Shown: piece by piece, positions 1 to 10,966 of the stretch
How positions within the stretch are numbered: the stretch's first letter is position 1
Layout of the letters: each line of letters begins with the position of its first letter
Assembly: GCA_027475525.1 (NCBI GenBank)
Contig: JAMWFC010000112.1
Location: forward strand, 1-64,000
From: Macrolepiota albuminosa
Lineage: Eukaryota; Basidiomycota; Agaricomycetes; Agaricales; Agaricaceae
DNA length: 64,000 bases
Direction of reading: 5' to 3'
Program-made: the position numbers and the translations under genes
Notes under the pieces: generated by a model
Seen by the model: only the letters and a program-made list of their open reading frames with translations
Told to the model about the DNA's origin: nothing
Databases searched by the model: none

Positions 1-1500
1 TATACTAGGTACATACAATTTGCACTTTTTCTATTTGAGGTAGAGGCTGGCCTTATGTAGTCATTCAAACACGACTCATAGATGCTGCTTATGCTCCTCA
101 ATGGAATCTGAAAAGATGAATATATTGTCTAAATAGACATGCATAAACTTTTCAATTACGTCTTGGAAGATAGAGGTCATTAACCTCTGGAATGTTGCTA
201 GTGCATTACAGTCACCAATTTGCATGATATTGCTTATAAATGCCTCATCAGGGATGAAAACAGTGTCTTTGGTATATCTTCTTCATGTATGCAAACCTGT
301 TTGTATGCATCCATTAGGTCAATTTTTGACCTATATTTTGTTGTAGCAACATCTTTGCATCATGTATGCAAACCTGTTTGTATGCATCCATTAGGTCAAT
401 TTTTGACCTATATTTTGTTGTAGCAACATCTTTGCATATGACTTCTGATCTGGAAGAGGCATTATGTCCTTGACTGTATTATCATTGTGCTGTTGCACAT
501 TCAATGCAGTTTGTAACGTCCCATCCTTCTTGGGAATACAAAGTAAAGGTGCAGCTTGCACTGCTGGTCATGGTTTCCACCACTTCACATTTATGTATTT
601 ATTTGTCTTTTCACAAAGCTGATTCTGCAGTGCTCGTGGACAGCGAGGCAAGTGGTACTTGTATTGCTTATTATTGTCAATGAGGTTAATCTCATGATTA
701 ATCTCCCTCCATGGTGGAAGTTCTTCCTTTGTCTCATTGACAATATCAGCAAACTCATGTTGCCATTGCTGGTACAATCAAGGAATATCTTCCTCTGTAA
801 GGCTCATAGCCTTACCTTTGCCTTTTGATATGTGTGCTACATGTGGCTGAACCTTTGATTCAAATTGCTCCTATAAGGCACATATGTGCTTTTCTGTGAG
901 ATCCTCTAAATTCAACCTTATGACTGGTTGCCTCCTTGCTACTCTTGTTGTATTTGATGACAATTGCACACTTTTTGCTTTCAGCAATACCCCATCAAAT
1001 ACAATATCTAATGTTTTGAAAATCTTGTCCTCTCATGTGTGACGGTATACTTCTTCCATCTGGGTTGACTGCACCCTTTCCATAGTATGTGTCACTATTG
1101 ACACTACCAACTCATTCCACTCTTGTGGCATTCATAGATCATATGCCCATTGCAGTCCTAGCTGAGGCACTGGTCAATTCATTAGCAACCTTGTGCTTCC
1201 CACAGTTTCTATTGTACTAAATACCTCATCCTTGATGAGATCCTCTACCCTCACTCAAGAGCTAGTCGGCTGGCATTCCAGCAACTCCACCATGCATTTA
1301 CCACACTCATTCTTATGCTGTATAGCCTGCTTAGGCTTTCCATTTGTACATCCAACCACATCTAGGTACTTCCCCTTCTTCAGAGTTCCTTGAATCTCTT
1401 CCTCAGACATTAGGATAGCTGGCAAGTTTGCTAGCAGGCTTTTTGGTAGGACTTGCTCATCTTCCACCTTCTGTACAGTTGCTCTCTTATGACCATTTAG
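1..1500 (-). pseudogene. Element C: degenerate Ty3-type reverse transcriptase and PR-RT linker (3' end outside window)
   Basis: Translating the minus strand gives reverse transcriptase pieces in changing frames. They are IPKKDGTLQTALNV near 470-540, KIDLMDAYKQV near 320-350, and LATFQRLMTSIFQDVI followed by YLDNIF near 120-220. The last is the YLDD catalytic box with the second Asp changed to Asn. The same order and wording occur in element E near 32.96-33.3 kb, which identifies the family. The linker at about 780-1500 gives only short frames and no recognisable domain. Frames change several times, one of them because of the 77 bp duplication at 284-437. The element runs off the left edge, so RNase H, integrase and the 3' LTR are not visible. 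Not expected to be functional. Confidence 0.75.
284..437. repeat. 77 bp direct tandem duplication no. 1
   Basis: Copies 284-360 and 361-437 are identical. The event lies in the RT remnant of element C and shifts its frame. Confidence 0.95.
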
Positions 1501-1994
1501 TCAGTTGCGTTCATTGCACCGCTTTTCTATTGCATGGTAGTACCTCAAGCAACTGTCCATGTCACTTAACATGACTTTCTCCACCTTCATAGGCATATCA
1601 TTCACAATGACCATGTCATTTACAAAATCTAAAAATACCTTGTTTTTATGCATAAACAATGTACCAATGATCATATCATAGCAATCAAAATTTGCTATGT
1701 CCACATACTCCTTGGTTGACATCCCTGACATCTTTATCCTTACTTCAGCGCCAAACTGCACCATGGCATGGCTTCTTACTGGAGCATCAATAGCTCTTTC
1801 AACTCATGAAAACGAATCACATTGACATGAGCAAACTGGGATGTAATATCTGTAGTGGTACTCTCTGAGTCTGACAGAGTCCAGGCCAGATGTCCATTGA
1901 CATCAATGTAGGTGACCAAGTACTCCTTCTCCTTAGAAGTATAACATGGCCACTGCAACTTATTAGTTGCCTTCTGCAGGATAACACATCTCAT
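1501..1994 (-). pseudogene. Element C: aspartic protease region, active site altered
   Basis: Two adjacent minus-strand frames (1776-1994 and 1501-1764) give DVNGHLAWTLSDSEST and then EYVDIANFDCYDMIIGT. In this Ty3 group the first string is the retropepsin active-site loop, normally D-S-G. Here it reads D-S-E, so the flap-facing glycine is lost. Element E has the related DVANFDHYDMI string at 31.04-31.08 kb and a D-S-R at the active site. The domain lies between the zinc knuckle (1995-2393) and RT, the usual Ty3 order. Confidence 0.7.
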
Positions 1995-2393
1995 TCAGAT
2001 GTATTGATCTCCATGGCACTCAGTCAGTATGAACAGGTGCTCCTCCTCCTCATCATGAGTGTAGTAGTCGCTGTTGTACATGTCCACTGCGATGTATTTG
2101 TCATTATCAATCTGGATGCTTTCAGTGTCATCTACTTCAGATCCATCAGCCACATCTTGCATTTCTTCCTCAACCTCCTTGACAACCTCCTCATCCTTGT
2201 CATCACTGATGATGTCACTGGGCGCTGCAGCCATATGGGCTGCCCAGATGTGTGTCTTAGGAGGAGCAGGGCATTCCTTAGCAAAATGTCCAAGCCTCCC
2301 ACAATTGTAGCATGCTGAGGGATCTTCTGCAGGCCTTCTTTGGACCACTCCAGAATCCACATTGGGTTTGCTAGCCATACATGCTGCAGGCAC
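1995..2393 (-). pseudogene. Element C: gag C-terminal zinc knuckle and acidic tail
   Basis: The minus-strand frame contains CYNCGRLGHFAKEC, a perfect C-x2-C-x4-H-x4-C retroviral-type zinc knuckle that binds RNA in Gag. It is followed by a Glu/Asp-rich stretch. Element E has the equivalent CFHCGKTGHFARECP at about 30.38 kb followed by a similar acidic segment. The frame is open for 132 codons but is separated by stops from capsid upstream and protease downstream. Confidence 0.8.
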
Positions 2394-2546
2394 TACATCC
2401 TCTCTAACTGCTACCTGGTTTTGACCTGAAAAGGATTGACTATTTTTTGCTGGCAGGTATCCAGCAGGTTTTGGTTGAGGCCTTTAGCCTTCAGGGATTG
2501 TCTTGCAGACAACAAATTGCAGATTGTGATTGTTCTCCATCTCCAA

Positions 2547-3293
2547 CTATTTAGCAAGGAAGGTTCCCACTTTCACTGCCTGACAGTTCACAGGCTCTTG
2601 ACATGAACTATGCTGTTCATAATGATTTGCAGTCCATGTTGACTGCTTATAACAAATGGCATACACCAAGAACTCAGTCATGGTATTGACCTCCAAAGAC
2701 AAATTGTCATTGCATATCAACACTCTTCTTATATCTGCAGGTATTCCATCCAGAAATGTCTCACAAATGGTGTATTTGTCTGAATAGACAGCCATATTCT
2801 GCGCATGATCTACCAGATCATCATAGAATGTCTGGATGCCAGTTTTGGTGTCATACACTGCTTTTCTAAAGGCATCCAAAGCTTCCTGCATAGTTGCAGC
2901 ATTGACAAAACAATTATACAGTCCTATCAGGACCTCTTTAAATGTCCAATATGATTTATTGCGATTGATGTGAAGGACATGGCAGCGGAACCAATTCTGA
3001 GCCTCTCCTTTCATAAATTCATGTAACACAAATATTCTCTCTTGGTCTATGTCATCTCCATCAAAAATGCCCAGGGACTGCAAAACAGGTGTTTGTTGGC
3101 CAATTTTTTTGGCTGTTGCCACCATTACAACAATTATTATTGTCTTGATTGTTCTGTCTACAATCATGACCTCCACCGTTGTTATTGCAACAATTCTGTT
3201 CCCTCCTATTGTAGTGATCACTACTATCATCACTACCCTCCAGATCTCTGTCTGGTTCAGCAGTTTGAGCAGCAAATTGTCACCGCATATCAT
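2547..3293 (-). pseudogene. Element C: gag capsid-like region
   Basis: The minus-strand frame of 248 codons contains a Ty3 Gag capsid pattern: FMKGEAQNWFRCHVL, then FKEVLIGLYNCFVNAATMQE, then GIQTFYDDLVDHAQNMAVYSD, then ETFLDGIPADIRR. The corresponding strings in element E are scattered over 29.6-30.1 kb in several frames. The first about 55 codons are Ile/Val/Thr-rich and probably come from decayed low-complexity sequence. This is the best preserved part of element C. Confidence 0.75.
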
Positions 3294-3510
3294 TGACAGG
3301 CGTTACACCTTCACGTCTTTCAAAGGCTATCCCCTGGTTGTCAATCAACAACTCATCATGATTGCACAAGTCCTGGTTGTGCATCCTCTGATAATTGATG
3401 CATTCATTCCAGTTGTCCACCAGGTAGATGCATCATACTATGTGTTGTGGTCGCATTTGCTCCTCAAGAATGTGGACTTTGTCCACCTCTTCTTTGATAG
3501 TGACTTGCTT

Positions 3511-4363
3511 TCAAAGTGTCTTAACCTCTTGCACAGCAAGTAGTGCTTCTGGCTCTGCTAGAATCGTCATCACAGTCTCTACTTCAGATAATGCCTGCTG
3601 AGGCACTCCACTGTTGTGTTGACAGTTTGCAGTGTTCTGATGCCTGACATAGTCTTGCTGAGACTCATTGGCCTGACAAGGTGCATTCAGCAATTCCATT
3701 GCATCTGCAATCAATGGCGCTCAGCGGTGCACACTCATTTTGCATTCTACTGAATTGGCTGGAGTGGCCATTGAGACTGCTGACTCTTGCACTGCTTTGC
3801 GCTTGAGGTATTCCACCACTTTAAGTTCAAAGATATGCACAAATAGTTCAATATATTCAGTCAAATCTGCATGAGGTACATTGTGGCTCTTAGCAGCCAA
3901 TAACTGTAGATGCTTTACTACATAAAGCTGCAGATGCTTTTGTGTCAATTTCTTTGCAACCAATGGGTATCAGTCTAGTACCAGCTGTAACTGGATAAAC
4001 AGGGTCAAATGCCATCTCTTACTTTCCTCATCATCTGAGGACTCCAGTTTGGACTCTAAGTCCAGAACTCTTCTGAGGCCTTCATGTCTCACCTGCAGCT
4101 GTTTGCCAACCCTTCCATGCAACTCCTGAGTTCTAGGTGCCAACAGTGCCTTTCCCAGCTGTACAACATTGTCATCCTCCCTACTGACCACTATAGTTGA
4201 TCCTTGCTTCAGTCCATGTGTTGTCAACGATGACAGTCCTGATTCAGTAGCAGCATTCGCCACATACTTGAAATGCTGTTCAGTTGGTGCAGTTCAGAAT
4301 GAGGTGCTATGCATGAAAGCGCTGCCTTGCACCATCTCTGAATACTGGGTAAGGTCTGGTTGA
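3511..4363 (-). pseudogene. Element C: N-terminal gag region (broken)
   Basis: Three minus-strand frames (3970-4263, 3721-3963, 3511-3714) lie head to tail. The middle one has KHLQLYVVKHLQLLAAKS and TEYIELFVHIFELKVVEYL. These match the first ORF of element E at 28.61-28.97 kb (LGLYVLKHIYIVQARGK, EYIDLYICILDLEAHAYL). The piece therefore belongs to the 5' part of gag in this Ty3 family. No database family is assigned. The stretch from 4364 to the LTR edge at 4520 is an untranslated leader with no clear primer site. Confidence 0.6.
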
Positions 4364-4519
4364 CCTTTGGACTGAGCTGATGAGCTCCTGGGCAATATCA
4401 GGTACATCAGTGAGGGCATTTGGCTTGCTGGTAGCGACACTCCTGAGACCACAGATCTCTCTCCTGGATTACCACCAGGCTATACAATGAACATCATTCA
4501 TGATACAAATAGCCCACCC

Positions 4520-5115
4520 TGTAAGAGCAACCTCTAGAGGCTGTGGCTCAGTCACACAGCTGGCAGAGGGAGATCCAAAGTGTATTAGAGTATGTACTGA
4601 CAATATCATAATAACTACTCACCTGACAGAGGGAGATCCAAAGAGAACAAGTCTAGGGATTTCCTATGCTAGGTTGGATGCTTCTGGGGCTTCTAAAGCA
4701 TGGAAAACAACTGTACAGTACAACAAAACCTTAAAAACTCAAAAATTGACTAACCAAACAACTGTGCAAACAAGGCAGGAAAACTCCGGACTTTAGAAGT
4801 CAGAAAGGCAAACTCCAGCTTATATAAGCAGTCTGGAAGCGGTGCTACAAGGCAGGAAAACTCCGGACTTTAGAAGTCAGAAAGGCAAACTCCAGCTTAT
4901 ATAAGCAGTCTGGAAGCGGTGCTGAAGAGCCCACACTTGTCTGAATGGTAGCTAAAGAACCAGAGCACCTCAAGAGCTAAGAGTAGTACTAACAAATAGT
5001 ATTGAAAGAATAGAAACAGTAAAATGAAATAATGTCAGAAGAAATGAGAGAATGAATGAAGGGAGAGTGAAGAGATAAGGAGTGAGAAAAGGAAGAAATG
5101 AGGAGTCTCCTGACA
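4520..5115 (-). repeat. Element C 5' LTR
   Basis: In minus orientation the repeat begins TGTCAGGAGACTCC and ends TTACA. It matches the solo LTR at 47434-47952 throughout. It measures 596 bp here and 519 bp there; the difference is exactly the 77 bp duplication at 4770-4923. TATATAAG within it is a likely TATA box. The base after the LTR (5116 onward) is the middle of element D's integrase, so element C inserted there. Confidence 0.85.
4770..4923. repeat. 77 bp direct tandem duplication no. 2
   Basis: Copies 4770-4846 and 4847-4923 are identical, with mismatches immediately outside on both sides. It lies in the element C LTR, whose other copy in this window lacks it. Confidence 0.95.
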
Positions 5116-6010
5116 ATTCTCAGAGTCGAAGGGTTTTAACTACCAGTGGATAGTAATTTGTAGAATGACCAGTATGATCCATCTCATTCCATTGAAGACA
5201 ACCATGACAGCCTCAAACTTGTCTTGGATCTATCTCAAGAAGATAGTATGCCTTCATGGATTGCCCAGCTCAATCATAAGTGATTGAGATGCTAAGTTTA
5301 CCTCTAAATGGTAGAAGGAAGTGCACAAGCTGCTTAGAGCAAAGTTGCTCATGTCAATGTTGTTTCATCTGCAAACAAATGGCCAGATGGAATGGGCAAA
5401 TAGAAATATTGCACAGATACTGCAAGCCTTTGTATGTCCTGATCAGAAGGACTGGGTGGATAAATGTCCACTCATTGAATTTGCAATAAACACGAGCATA
5501 TCCAAAACCACAGGATATTCATTCTTTGAACTCAATAATGGCTATATGCCATCCATGATTTGTAAACTTTGCACTGACAAAGTTTTTCATATTGGAGTTA
5601 AACAGTTTGTATGCAATGTACTAAGAAACTTAGCTGATGCTCATGATGTGATTATAGAATCATGTGTATAGCAAACAAAGCATGCAAATAATCACAGATG
5701 TGATGAAATGGACATTGAGAAAGGGAATCTAGTGTACCTTTTGACAAAGAACTTGCACTTGCTGAAAAGCAGAGCGAGTAAGCTATGTTCCAAGTAGATT
5801 GGACTGTATAGGGTCCTCAAGGCTGAGCTAAGCATGTCTAACTACGTGCTGGAACTACCCCATGTGCTGCAGGCACACAGGATAGTACTTAAGTTCCATG
5901 TGTTGCTGTTGCAACTATATTTAGCCAATAGTGATGTTCTATTTTCTAATCATGTGATCTTGGAGCCGTATAACTTTGGAACTGGTGATAACCAGGAATA
6001 GTTTGTAGAT
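5116..6010 (+). pseudogene. Element D: 3' part of Ty3 integrase
   Basis: The region opens with the codons for FSESKGF, which in element E sits inside GPFPESKGFDYLW of the integrase core. It continues with HGLPSSIIS, LLRAKLLMSMLFHLQTNGQ, WVDKCPLIEFAINTS and the GPY/F-like SNYVLELPHVLQAHRIVLKFHV. All of it aligns in order with element E at 34.8-35.7 kb. Several stops and frame changes are present. The upstream half of D (gag, PR, RT) is not in this window because element C is inserted at position 5116. Confidence 0.75.
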
Positions 6011-6774
6011 ATTTGTAGTTGTTTACACCACTAGCAGAGTTAGAAGATTTTTTTTTTCTCTTTTCTCCTCCTAAGTCTCAATACACGTAGTTGACATGTC
6101 TTTGAGTAATGGCTTATTGGAGGCCTAGTAAAACTGATCAGAGCCTGCAAGGCTCTGATGGAGGGGGGAGACCTCCTAACATTCAAAGTTACCTGGATTG
6201 ACCAGACTATCAGAGGCAGCCGCTGTATTCAGCAGGCAGCCAAATACCAGGCAGTGGGCATGGCCTACCCAGGTCATGAGGAGCTGCTACCATATCAGAC
6301 ACCCCTCCACTCACAAGAAATAGAGGTAGACAATGAGGGGTGCTATGAGCACCCAGAAGACAGCACATGCTATGAGCACTATTATCAGGTACTGCCACTA
6401 TGTCTGCTGCCATTGATTTTGATGTATGCAGGTGCAGTGATGGGACCACCATCGGTACCATGGGCGCATAGGCCCATGGCCAAACCATATGTGGAACCTG
6501 TGCCATAAGCGCAGAAATCAGTAGTGCTGGACATACTCCTTTGCTGATTGGAAGCAGCAAGACAGCCAGTCCCTGCAACTGCATTCTTTCTGCAGGATGG
6601 TCTGGCTGTAGTGGTTATGGAGGAGCTGCTCAACCAGATTGAGCTCATAAAGAGGCAGTGCATATCAGCATGGGAACAGATTGACCATGCATCTAAGTGC
6701 AAAGTGTTAAACATTGAGAAACCAACTACTGAGGTCAAAAGAGCTAGATACCAGCCTGTTTGACTGGTTGAACC
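6011..6774 (+). pseudogene. Element D: 5' part of accessory region after integrase
   Basis: After the integrase end come two open + frames, 6158-6508 and 6548-6763. The second contains MEELLNQIELIKRQCISAWEQ, which looks coiled-coil. I recognise no family. The reading resumes at 17745 beyond the chromovirus, because the 5 bp GAACC occurs at 6770-6774 and again at 17745-17749. A similarly placed region follows integrase in element E (35.9-38.6 kb). Confidence 0.45.
6770..6774. repeat. Target site duplication GAACC (left copy)
   Basis: GAACC lies immediately outside the TGT...ACA ends of the chromovirus. The right copy is at 17745-17749. Confidence 0.9.
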
Positions 6775-7504
6775 TGTCAGGTTCCGCTGAGTCGGGGGCT
6801 TTCCAGGAAAGCAATCGCCCTTACAATGCGGACTTGACCCACGAATACTCGGGTATCTGGAACTCCGGGGCTAGGACTCCGGGGTTCAAGACATGGACAG
6901 GGGAATCCCGGGAGAGGGGACTTAGTCCAGGGGTTTTGGGTGATGGGGAGCTGGGGAGTTCGGGTGGGGGTCGAGTCGTGAACCGGAGGTTCTAAGACGA
7001 GACCAAGTTAGTAAGTTAAAGTCGCGAAGTGCATACCAGTCTTAGAGCACGCAATTATTCAAGCGTGCCAGTCAAGCGTGCCAGTCAATGCGTACCAGTC
7101 AAATAGAGGGCACGCAACAATCCAAGAAATGCAATGTATGTAATATCAAGACTAGCAAATACAACAGGGAACTACGCTATAAGTACTACGGGACCGGGTC
7201 TCGGGGTTCCGGGGTGTCTGGGATGAGTTCCGGGAGTCATTGAGTAGCGGGCAGGGACTGTATACCTGGATCGCGCATATGGGGCGTGGAGGGAGTTGTG
7301 ATGCGTGATGCGTGATGGCTGGGAACGAGTCGCGTGATCTGATCGTTGATCAGGACTGGTGGCGGCTAATGGCGGTCCTTGATGCGCGTGATGGCGGTGT
7401 CGGCGGTTGTGATGGCGGGGTGTGTCCTGTGGGGTCAGGGGGAGGGTCTCAGATGGTGTCCTGGGGGTGTCCCGGGGTGGGTCTGGAGGGAAGGGGTCGT
7501 GACA
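6775..7504 (-). repeat. Chromovirus 3' LTR
   Basis: The repeat runs from TGTCAGG to GTGACA in + orientation. It is 730 bp against 688 bp for the 5' LTR. Part of the difference is a deletion of about 30 bp in the 5' LTR near 17240, and there are scattered substitutions. The divergence argues against a very recent insertion. Confidence 0.9.
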
Positions 7505-7518
7505 TCACCCCCCCCTCA
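7505..7518 (-). promoter_or_regulatory. Polypurine tract for plus-strand DNA priming
   Basis: Directly inside the 3' LTR the + strand reads tcacccccccctca, a run of eight G on the element's sense strand. This is where the polypurine tract of an LTR retrotransposon should be. Confidence 0.8.
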
Positions 7519-7632
7519 GCGCTGAGACCCTCCGAGGCGCGCGGAGCCGGTGGTCCGGACTGGGGTCCAATCGTGGGATCCAGCACCTGACCTGCCACGT
7601 ATCAAAAAAAAATTTTACCAGCCAACTCAACC

Positions 7633-9370
7633 ATGTCGCGTACGCCGACGCATTCCCCGATGCCTCCACCTACGGACAAAGTCGCACCCCTGATTGTGTG
7701 GGAGTCCTAGGATGCCCGATACCGGCGCCGCCTAGATCGGGAGCGCATAGCAGTGCTCGCCCAACAGCGTAAGTGTCCCCATGCCGGTCGCTTACCGCCA
7801 CTGACCTTCCTTTTTCAGAACAACACAACATTCCTGCTCCGGAGGCAGGTCCTAGTCGGCTCCCAGCACCTGCCCCCGGTGCGGCCCCTGGCGGCTCCTC
7901 AGGGCCAGGTCTCAGTCATCCCGCGCCCAACTTTGCACGGATGACCATGCGCCCCCCCCGTTCCCCCCCGCGGCCTCGACTGCCCGCCCCACGGTTCCGC
8001 CGTTCTGGGATGGCAGCAGGGACGATCATGTTAGTCCCAGACAACCGGCGTGTCGCGTGGGCAGACGCGTCGCAGGAGGTATTTGAGGAGGCTTTGGAGA
8101 GGCCCCGGGGGTTGCCCACCCATAACTGGTGTGTGAGCAATGGGCCGGTAAGTGGGCTCTTACCTCAGGTTCCCTGGCTGACTTTGGTGTCGTAGTGTCT
8201 GCACTGTGCCCGCTGGCTGGTGACGTGCGTGTTTGAGGCCCCGGCTCCTTCATCCCGCCGGGACACGTCTGTGTGCAAGGCGTGCTGCCTCAACCACGAA
8301 CGGTGTTCCGTGTCGGCGTTGTGGAGGGCACGCTGCGTCGCGTGGAAGCAGGGGTGGCTGCTGGGGGGGTCACCCAGAGGATGGGGGTCGAGGAGCGGGA
8401 CTGGGTGGTGGAGCCGGCAGGGGAGATGGCAGAGTCGGTGGAGGATGTGTCCGCGGCGCCCGCGGAGGCGGCCAGTGGGGGGTCGAGGAGCCAGGGGGTC
8501 GTTCGGGTGGGGGGCCAGAGCCGGCCCGTGGTCCTGATCACGCGTCGGGCGACCCGGGCCGGGATCAGAAGTCACGAGGGTCGTGAGGGGCGTCCCGACA
8601 AGGGGAAGAGGCGGGCGTCGCCTAGCCCCTCCCCGGAGCCCTCCAAGAGGGCGCGTTTGCCCTCTGGGACCCCGCCCCCGGCTTCCCCCCTACGTTTCTC
8701 CCTGGCAGTGTTCTCGCCTCTGTTGGGGCGGCTCCTGGGGGCGGACGTGAGGGTCCTGCTGGGGCACCCGGGGGAGTCCGAGGGGACCGACGTGCAGAGG
8801 GAGTTGGAGGCGGGCCGGGAGGCGCTTCGGCAGCTGGAGGAGGCCCAGGTCGCTTGGGGGGAGGCAGAGGCAGAGCTGGAGGCGTTGCGGGCGAGGTTGG
8901 GGCAGGGAGTGGGGGTCCCGGAGAGGGCCCCCTCGGGACAGGAGGTGATGGAGGATTTGCGCCGCGATGTGGTGGTCGCGCGCATGGCATCCTTGAGTGA
9001 GTCCTTCATCGCCGAATTACTCCTTCTGCTAATGTCTCCAGGCTGGGCCCGGGAGCACCGTCTGCTCCTGGATGGGGCTGCCGCGGCGCTGGCCTCGCTA
9101 CAGGAGGGGCAGCGCCTGGAGGTGACGACCCCCGGGGTGGAGCGTGGCCTCGATCTCCTGGGGCGGCTGGTAGCCGCACATCGGCGGAGGAACGTGCCCG
9201 CCCCAGGATCCTGGTTCGAGTGGGTCCTGGACGAGGGCGAGCAGCTCCCGTCGTGGGACCAATTGGCCGAGGAGGTGTGGCAGGAGCATGGCCCGGAGGG
9301 AGTGGGGGAGGATTTCCGGGGCTGGCCGAGGAGAGGGGAGGATGAGGGCGGTTCGGGGCCCCAACTCTAG
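7633..9370 (+). CDS. Antisense spliced accessory gene inside the chromovirus
   Basis: This gene runs opposite to gag-pol, between the 3' LTR and the chromodomain. ATG at 7633 opens an exon to 7768. Introns 7769-7818 (50 bp), 8148-8195 (48 bp) and probably 8997-9041 (45 bp) have GT-AG ends. After intron 2 the frame reads CLHCARWLVTC, then CKACCLNHERC about 17 residues later, a paired Cys cluster that could bind zinc. The last 365-codon frame (8273-9370) contains a basic segment and a Glu/Leu-rich probable coiled coil (about residues 180-230). The Cys frame and the last frame differ by one reading phase, so a further intron or a frameshift lies near 8270-8340. A TAG at 7708-7710 interrupts exon 1, again a possible CAG-to-TAG change. 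Function unknown. Confidence 0.6.
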
Positions 9371-9661
9371 GGGCAGATTCTTATTGTTTTTCCTTTTTTC
9401 GTCCATTGTGCCTCTTGTCTCGGTCGGGAACTGTAGATATTGTAGCTATAGTAAAATGTATATACCTGTCCCTTTGGAGCAAGTAAGAAGGGAGTCATGT
9501 AAGTAGTGAGGCAGAAAAGCTGGGAAAAGACCTTGCCCCGACTCCGGGGCGCTACTTATAAGAGAAGGGTATTAAAAAGGGGGTAAGTTCTAGAAAGGGA
9601 AAGTAGAAAGTATACATGGGAGTTGAATCCCTACTGAGCCCAGAGGCGGGGGTTACGCCCA
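9371..9661. other. Spacer between convergent antisense gene and pol
   Basis: This is 291 bp between the stop of the + gene (9368-9370) and the pol stop on the - strand. It likely holds both 3' UTRs. No feature recognised. Confidence 0.5.
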
Positions 9662-9898
9662 CTACTGCCGTCTGTGAGTCCTGCGCCCGGGAAGGTCGTT
9701 TCCCGGGTGCCGTTGTTGGAAGTCCCGGAGTTTGTCGAGGGCGCCTTCGAGGTTTCCGCGCGGTTCCCAGGTGTTGTCTTCCGGGCCGTATCCCTTCCAC
9801 CGTACCAGGAAGTGGGGTCGTCCACGAATATTCCGGGAGTCAAGGATGTCTTCAACTTCGTAGTGGTACTCGTCCTCGACTTCGACCGGGGGAGGGGG
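9662..9898 (-). CDS. Chromovirus pol: chromodomain
   Basis: Reading the - strand in the integrase frame past a TAG at 9899-9901 gives [10 protein letters not shown], then [17 protein letters not shown], then an acidic helix, and stops at 9662-9664. This is a textbook chromodomain with the aromatic Y, W and W positions of the methyl-lysine cage in place. The module is fused to the integrase C-terminus in chromoviruses and is thought to direct integration to heterochromatin. The separating TAG is most simply a CAG glutamine changed by C-to-T, so this copy's integrase would lack its chromodomain. Confidence 0.85.
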   Translation of the reverse strand, partial: PPPPVEVEDEYHYEVEDILDSRNIRGRPHFLVRWKGYGPEDNTWEPRGNLEGALDKLRDFQQRHPGNDLPGRRTHRRQ

Positions 9899-10861
9899 CT
9901 AGCGTTGTTCGGGGAAAGGATCCAGGAGGTGTCGTTCCAGGAGGCAGACGTGGAATACCGGGTGCAGACCTTTTAGTCCCGGGGGAAGCTCGATCTTGTA
10001 GGCGTGGGATGAGACCTTCTTCAGTATTTTGAATGGGCCGAGGCGCTCGTGATCGAGTTTTGGGGAGGGCCACCAGGTGCGGAGGTGGCGTCGATCTAAC
10101 CATACCTTTGTCCCGGGGTTCCAGTCGGGGGTGTCTTCCTGCTTCCGGTCAGCGTGTTTTGCATAGGCCTGGTTCGCGGTGTCGATTTCTTCCCGGAGGA
10201 ACTTGTGAAGGGACTGGAGATCCCGGGCGACCTCGTGGGCGGCGTGCAACGGGATGTCCCAGAGCGAGAGTGTCAGTCGAGGGTGGTATCCCTTGTTGGC
10301 GAAAAAGGGCGATACCCCGGTGGCGGAGTGCGGCGTGTTGTTGTAAGTGAATTTGGCCAGGAGGAGCTCGGCGTGCCAGTCGTCCTGCAAGTAGTTGACG
10401 TACAGTCGGAGGTACTGCTCAAGAGACTGGTTGACCCTTTCGGTTTGGCCGTCGGTTTCGGGGTGGTAGGCGGTAGAGAGGTTAGTCTTTACTTCAAGTG
10501 CCTTACACAGGGAAGTCCAAAACTTGGATACGAAGAGGGGGCCACGGTCGGAGACGATGTCGTCCGGGAGTCCATGTTTGGCGAAGACGTGCTCGAGGAA
10601 CAGCCGGGCGAAGTCCGGGGCGGTGTCCGTGGTGTGGCAGGGTAGGAAGATGCCCTGTTTGGTTAGCCTGCACACAACGACAAGAATGGCATCGAACCCT
10701 TCAGATTCCGGGAGTTCAACGATGTGGTCCAGAGATATGGAGGACCAGGGGCGTCGTCCGACTGGCAGGGGTTTCAGGAGTCCGTATGGTCGGTGTCGGG
10801 GGACCTTGGCCCGGAGGCAGGGTTCACATGATCGAATGTAGTGGGTCACGTCCTTCTTCAA
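9899..10861 (-). CDS. Chromovirus pol: integrase
   Basis: This 320-codon frame carries the end of the HHCC zinc domain (CEPCLRAK). The catalytic core has Asp in SLDHIVELPES, Asp in IVSDRGPLF and Glu in TDGQTERVNQSLE, so the DDE triad is present. A GPY/F module follows (LGPFKILKKVSSHAYKIELP), then HPVFHVCLLERHL. The enzyme inserts the cDNA and gives the 5 bp duplication seen around the element. The upstream junction with RNase H is spoiled only by the 77 bp duplication at 10813-10966. The frame ends at the TAG before the chromodomain. Confidence 0.9.
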   Translation of the reverse strand: MKKDVTHYIRSCEPCLRAKVPRHRPYGLLKPLPVGRRPWSSISLDHIVELPESEGFDAILVVVCRLTKQGIFLPCHTTDTAPDFARLFLEHVFAKHGLPDDIVSDRGPLFVSKFWTSLCKALEVKTNLSTAYHPETDGQTERVNQSLEQYLRLYVNYLQDDWHAELLLAKFTYNNTPHSATGVSPFFANKGYHPRLTLSLWDIPLHAAHEVARDLQSLHKFLREEIDTANQAYAKHADRKQEDTPDWNPGTKVWLDRRHLRTWWPSPKLDHERLGPFKILKKVSSHAYKIELPPGLKGLHPVFHVCLLERHLLDPFPEQR

Positions 10862-10966
10862 CCCTGGCCAAAAGTAAGTCTGGGAGATCGGAGGCAGGGT
10901 TCACATGATCGAATGTAGTGGGTCACGTCCTTCTTCAACCCTGGCCAAAAGTAAGTCTGGGAGATC
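10813..10966. repeat. 77 bp direct tandem duplication no. 3
   Basis: Copies 10813-10889 and 10890-10966 are identical. The zinc-binding part of integrase is encoded twice as a result, and the frame is broken between RNase H and integrase. Confidence 0.95.

Noticed and set aside
3049..3543. Plus-strand Ile/Val/Thr-rich frame of 164 codons
   Set aside because: It lies opposite the gag region of element C and has only low-complexity hydrophobic composition.
8165..9009. Long minus-strand Pro/Ser/Arg-rich frames (for example 8165-8575, 8572-9009)
   Set aside because: They are complements of the GC-rich antisense gene and show low-complexity composition only.
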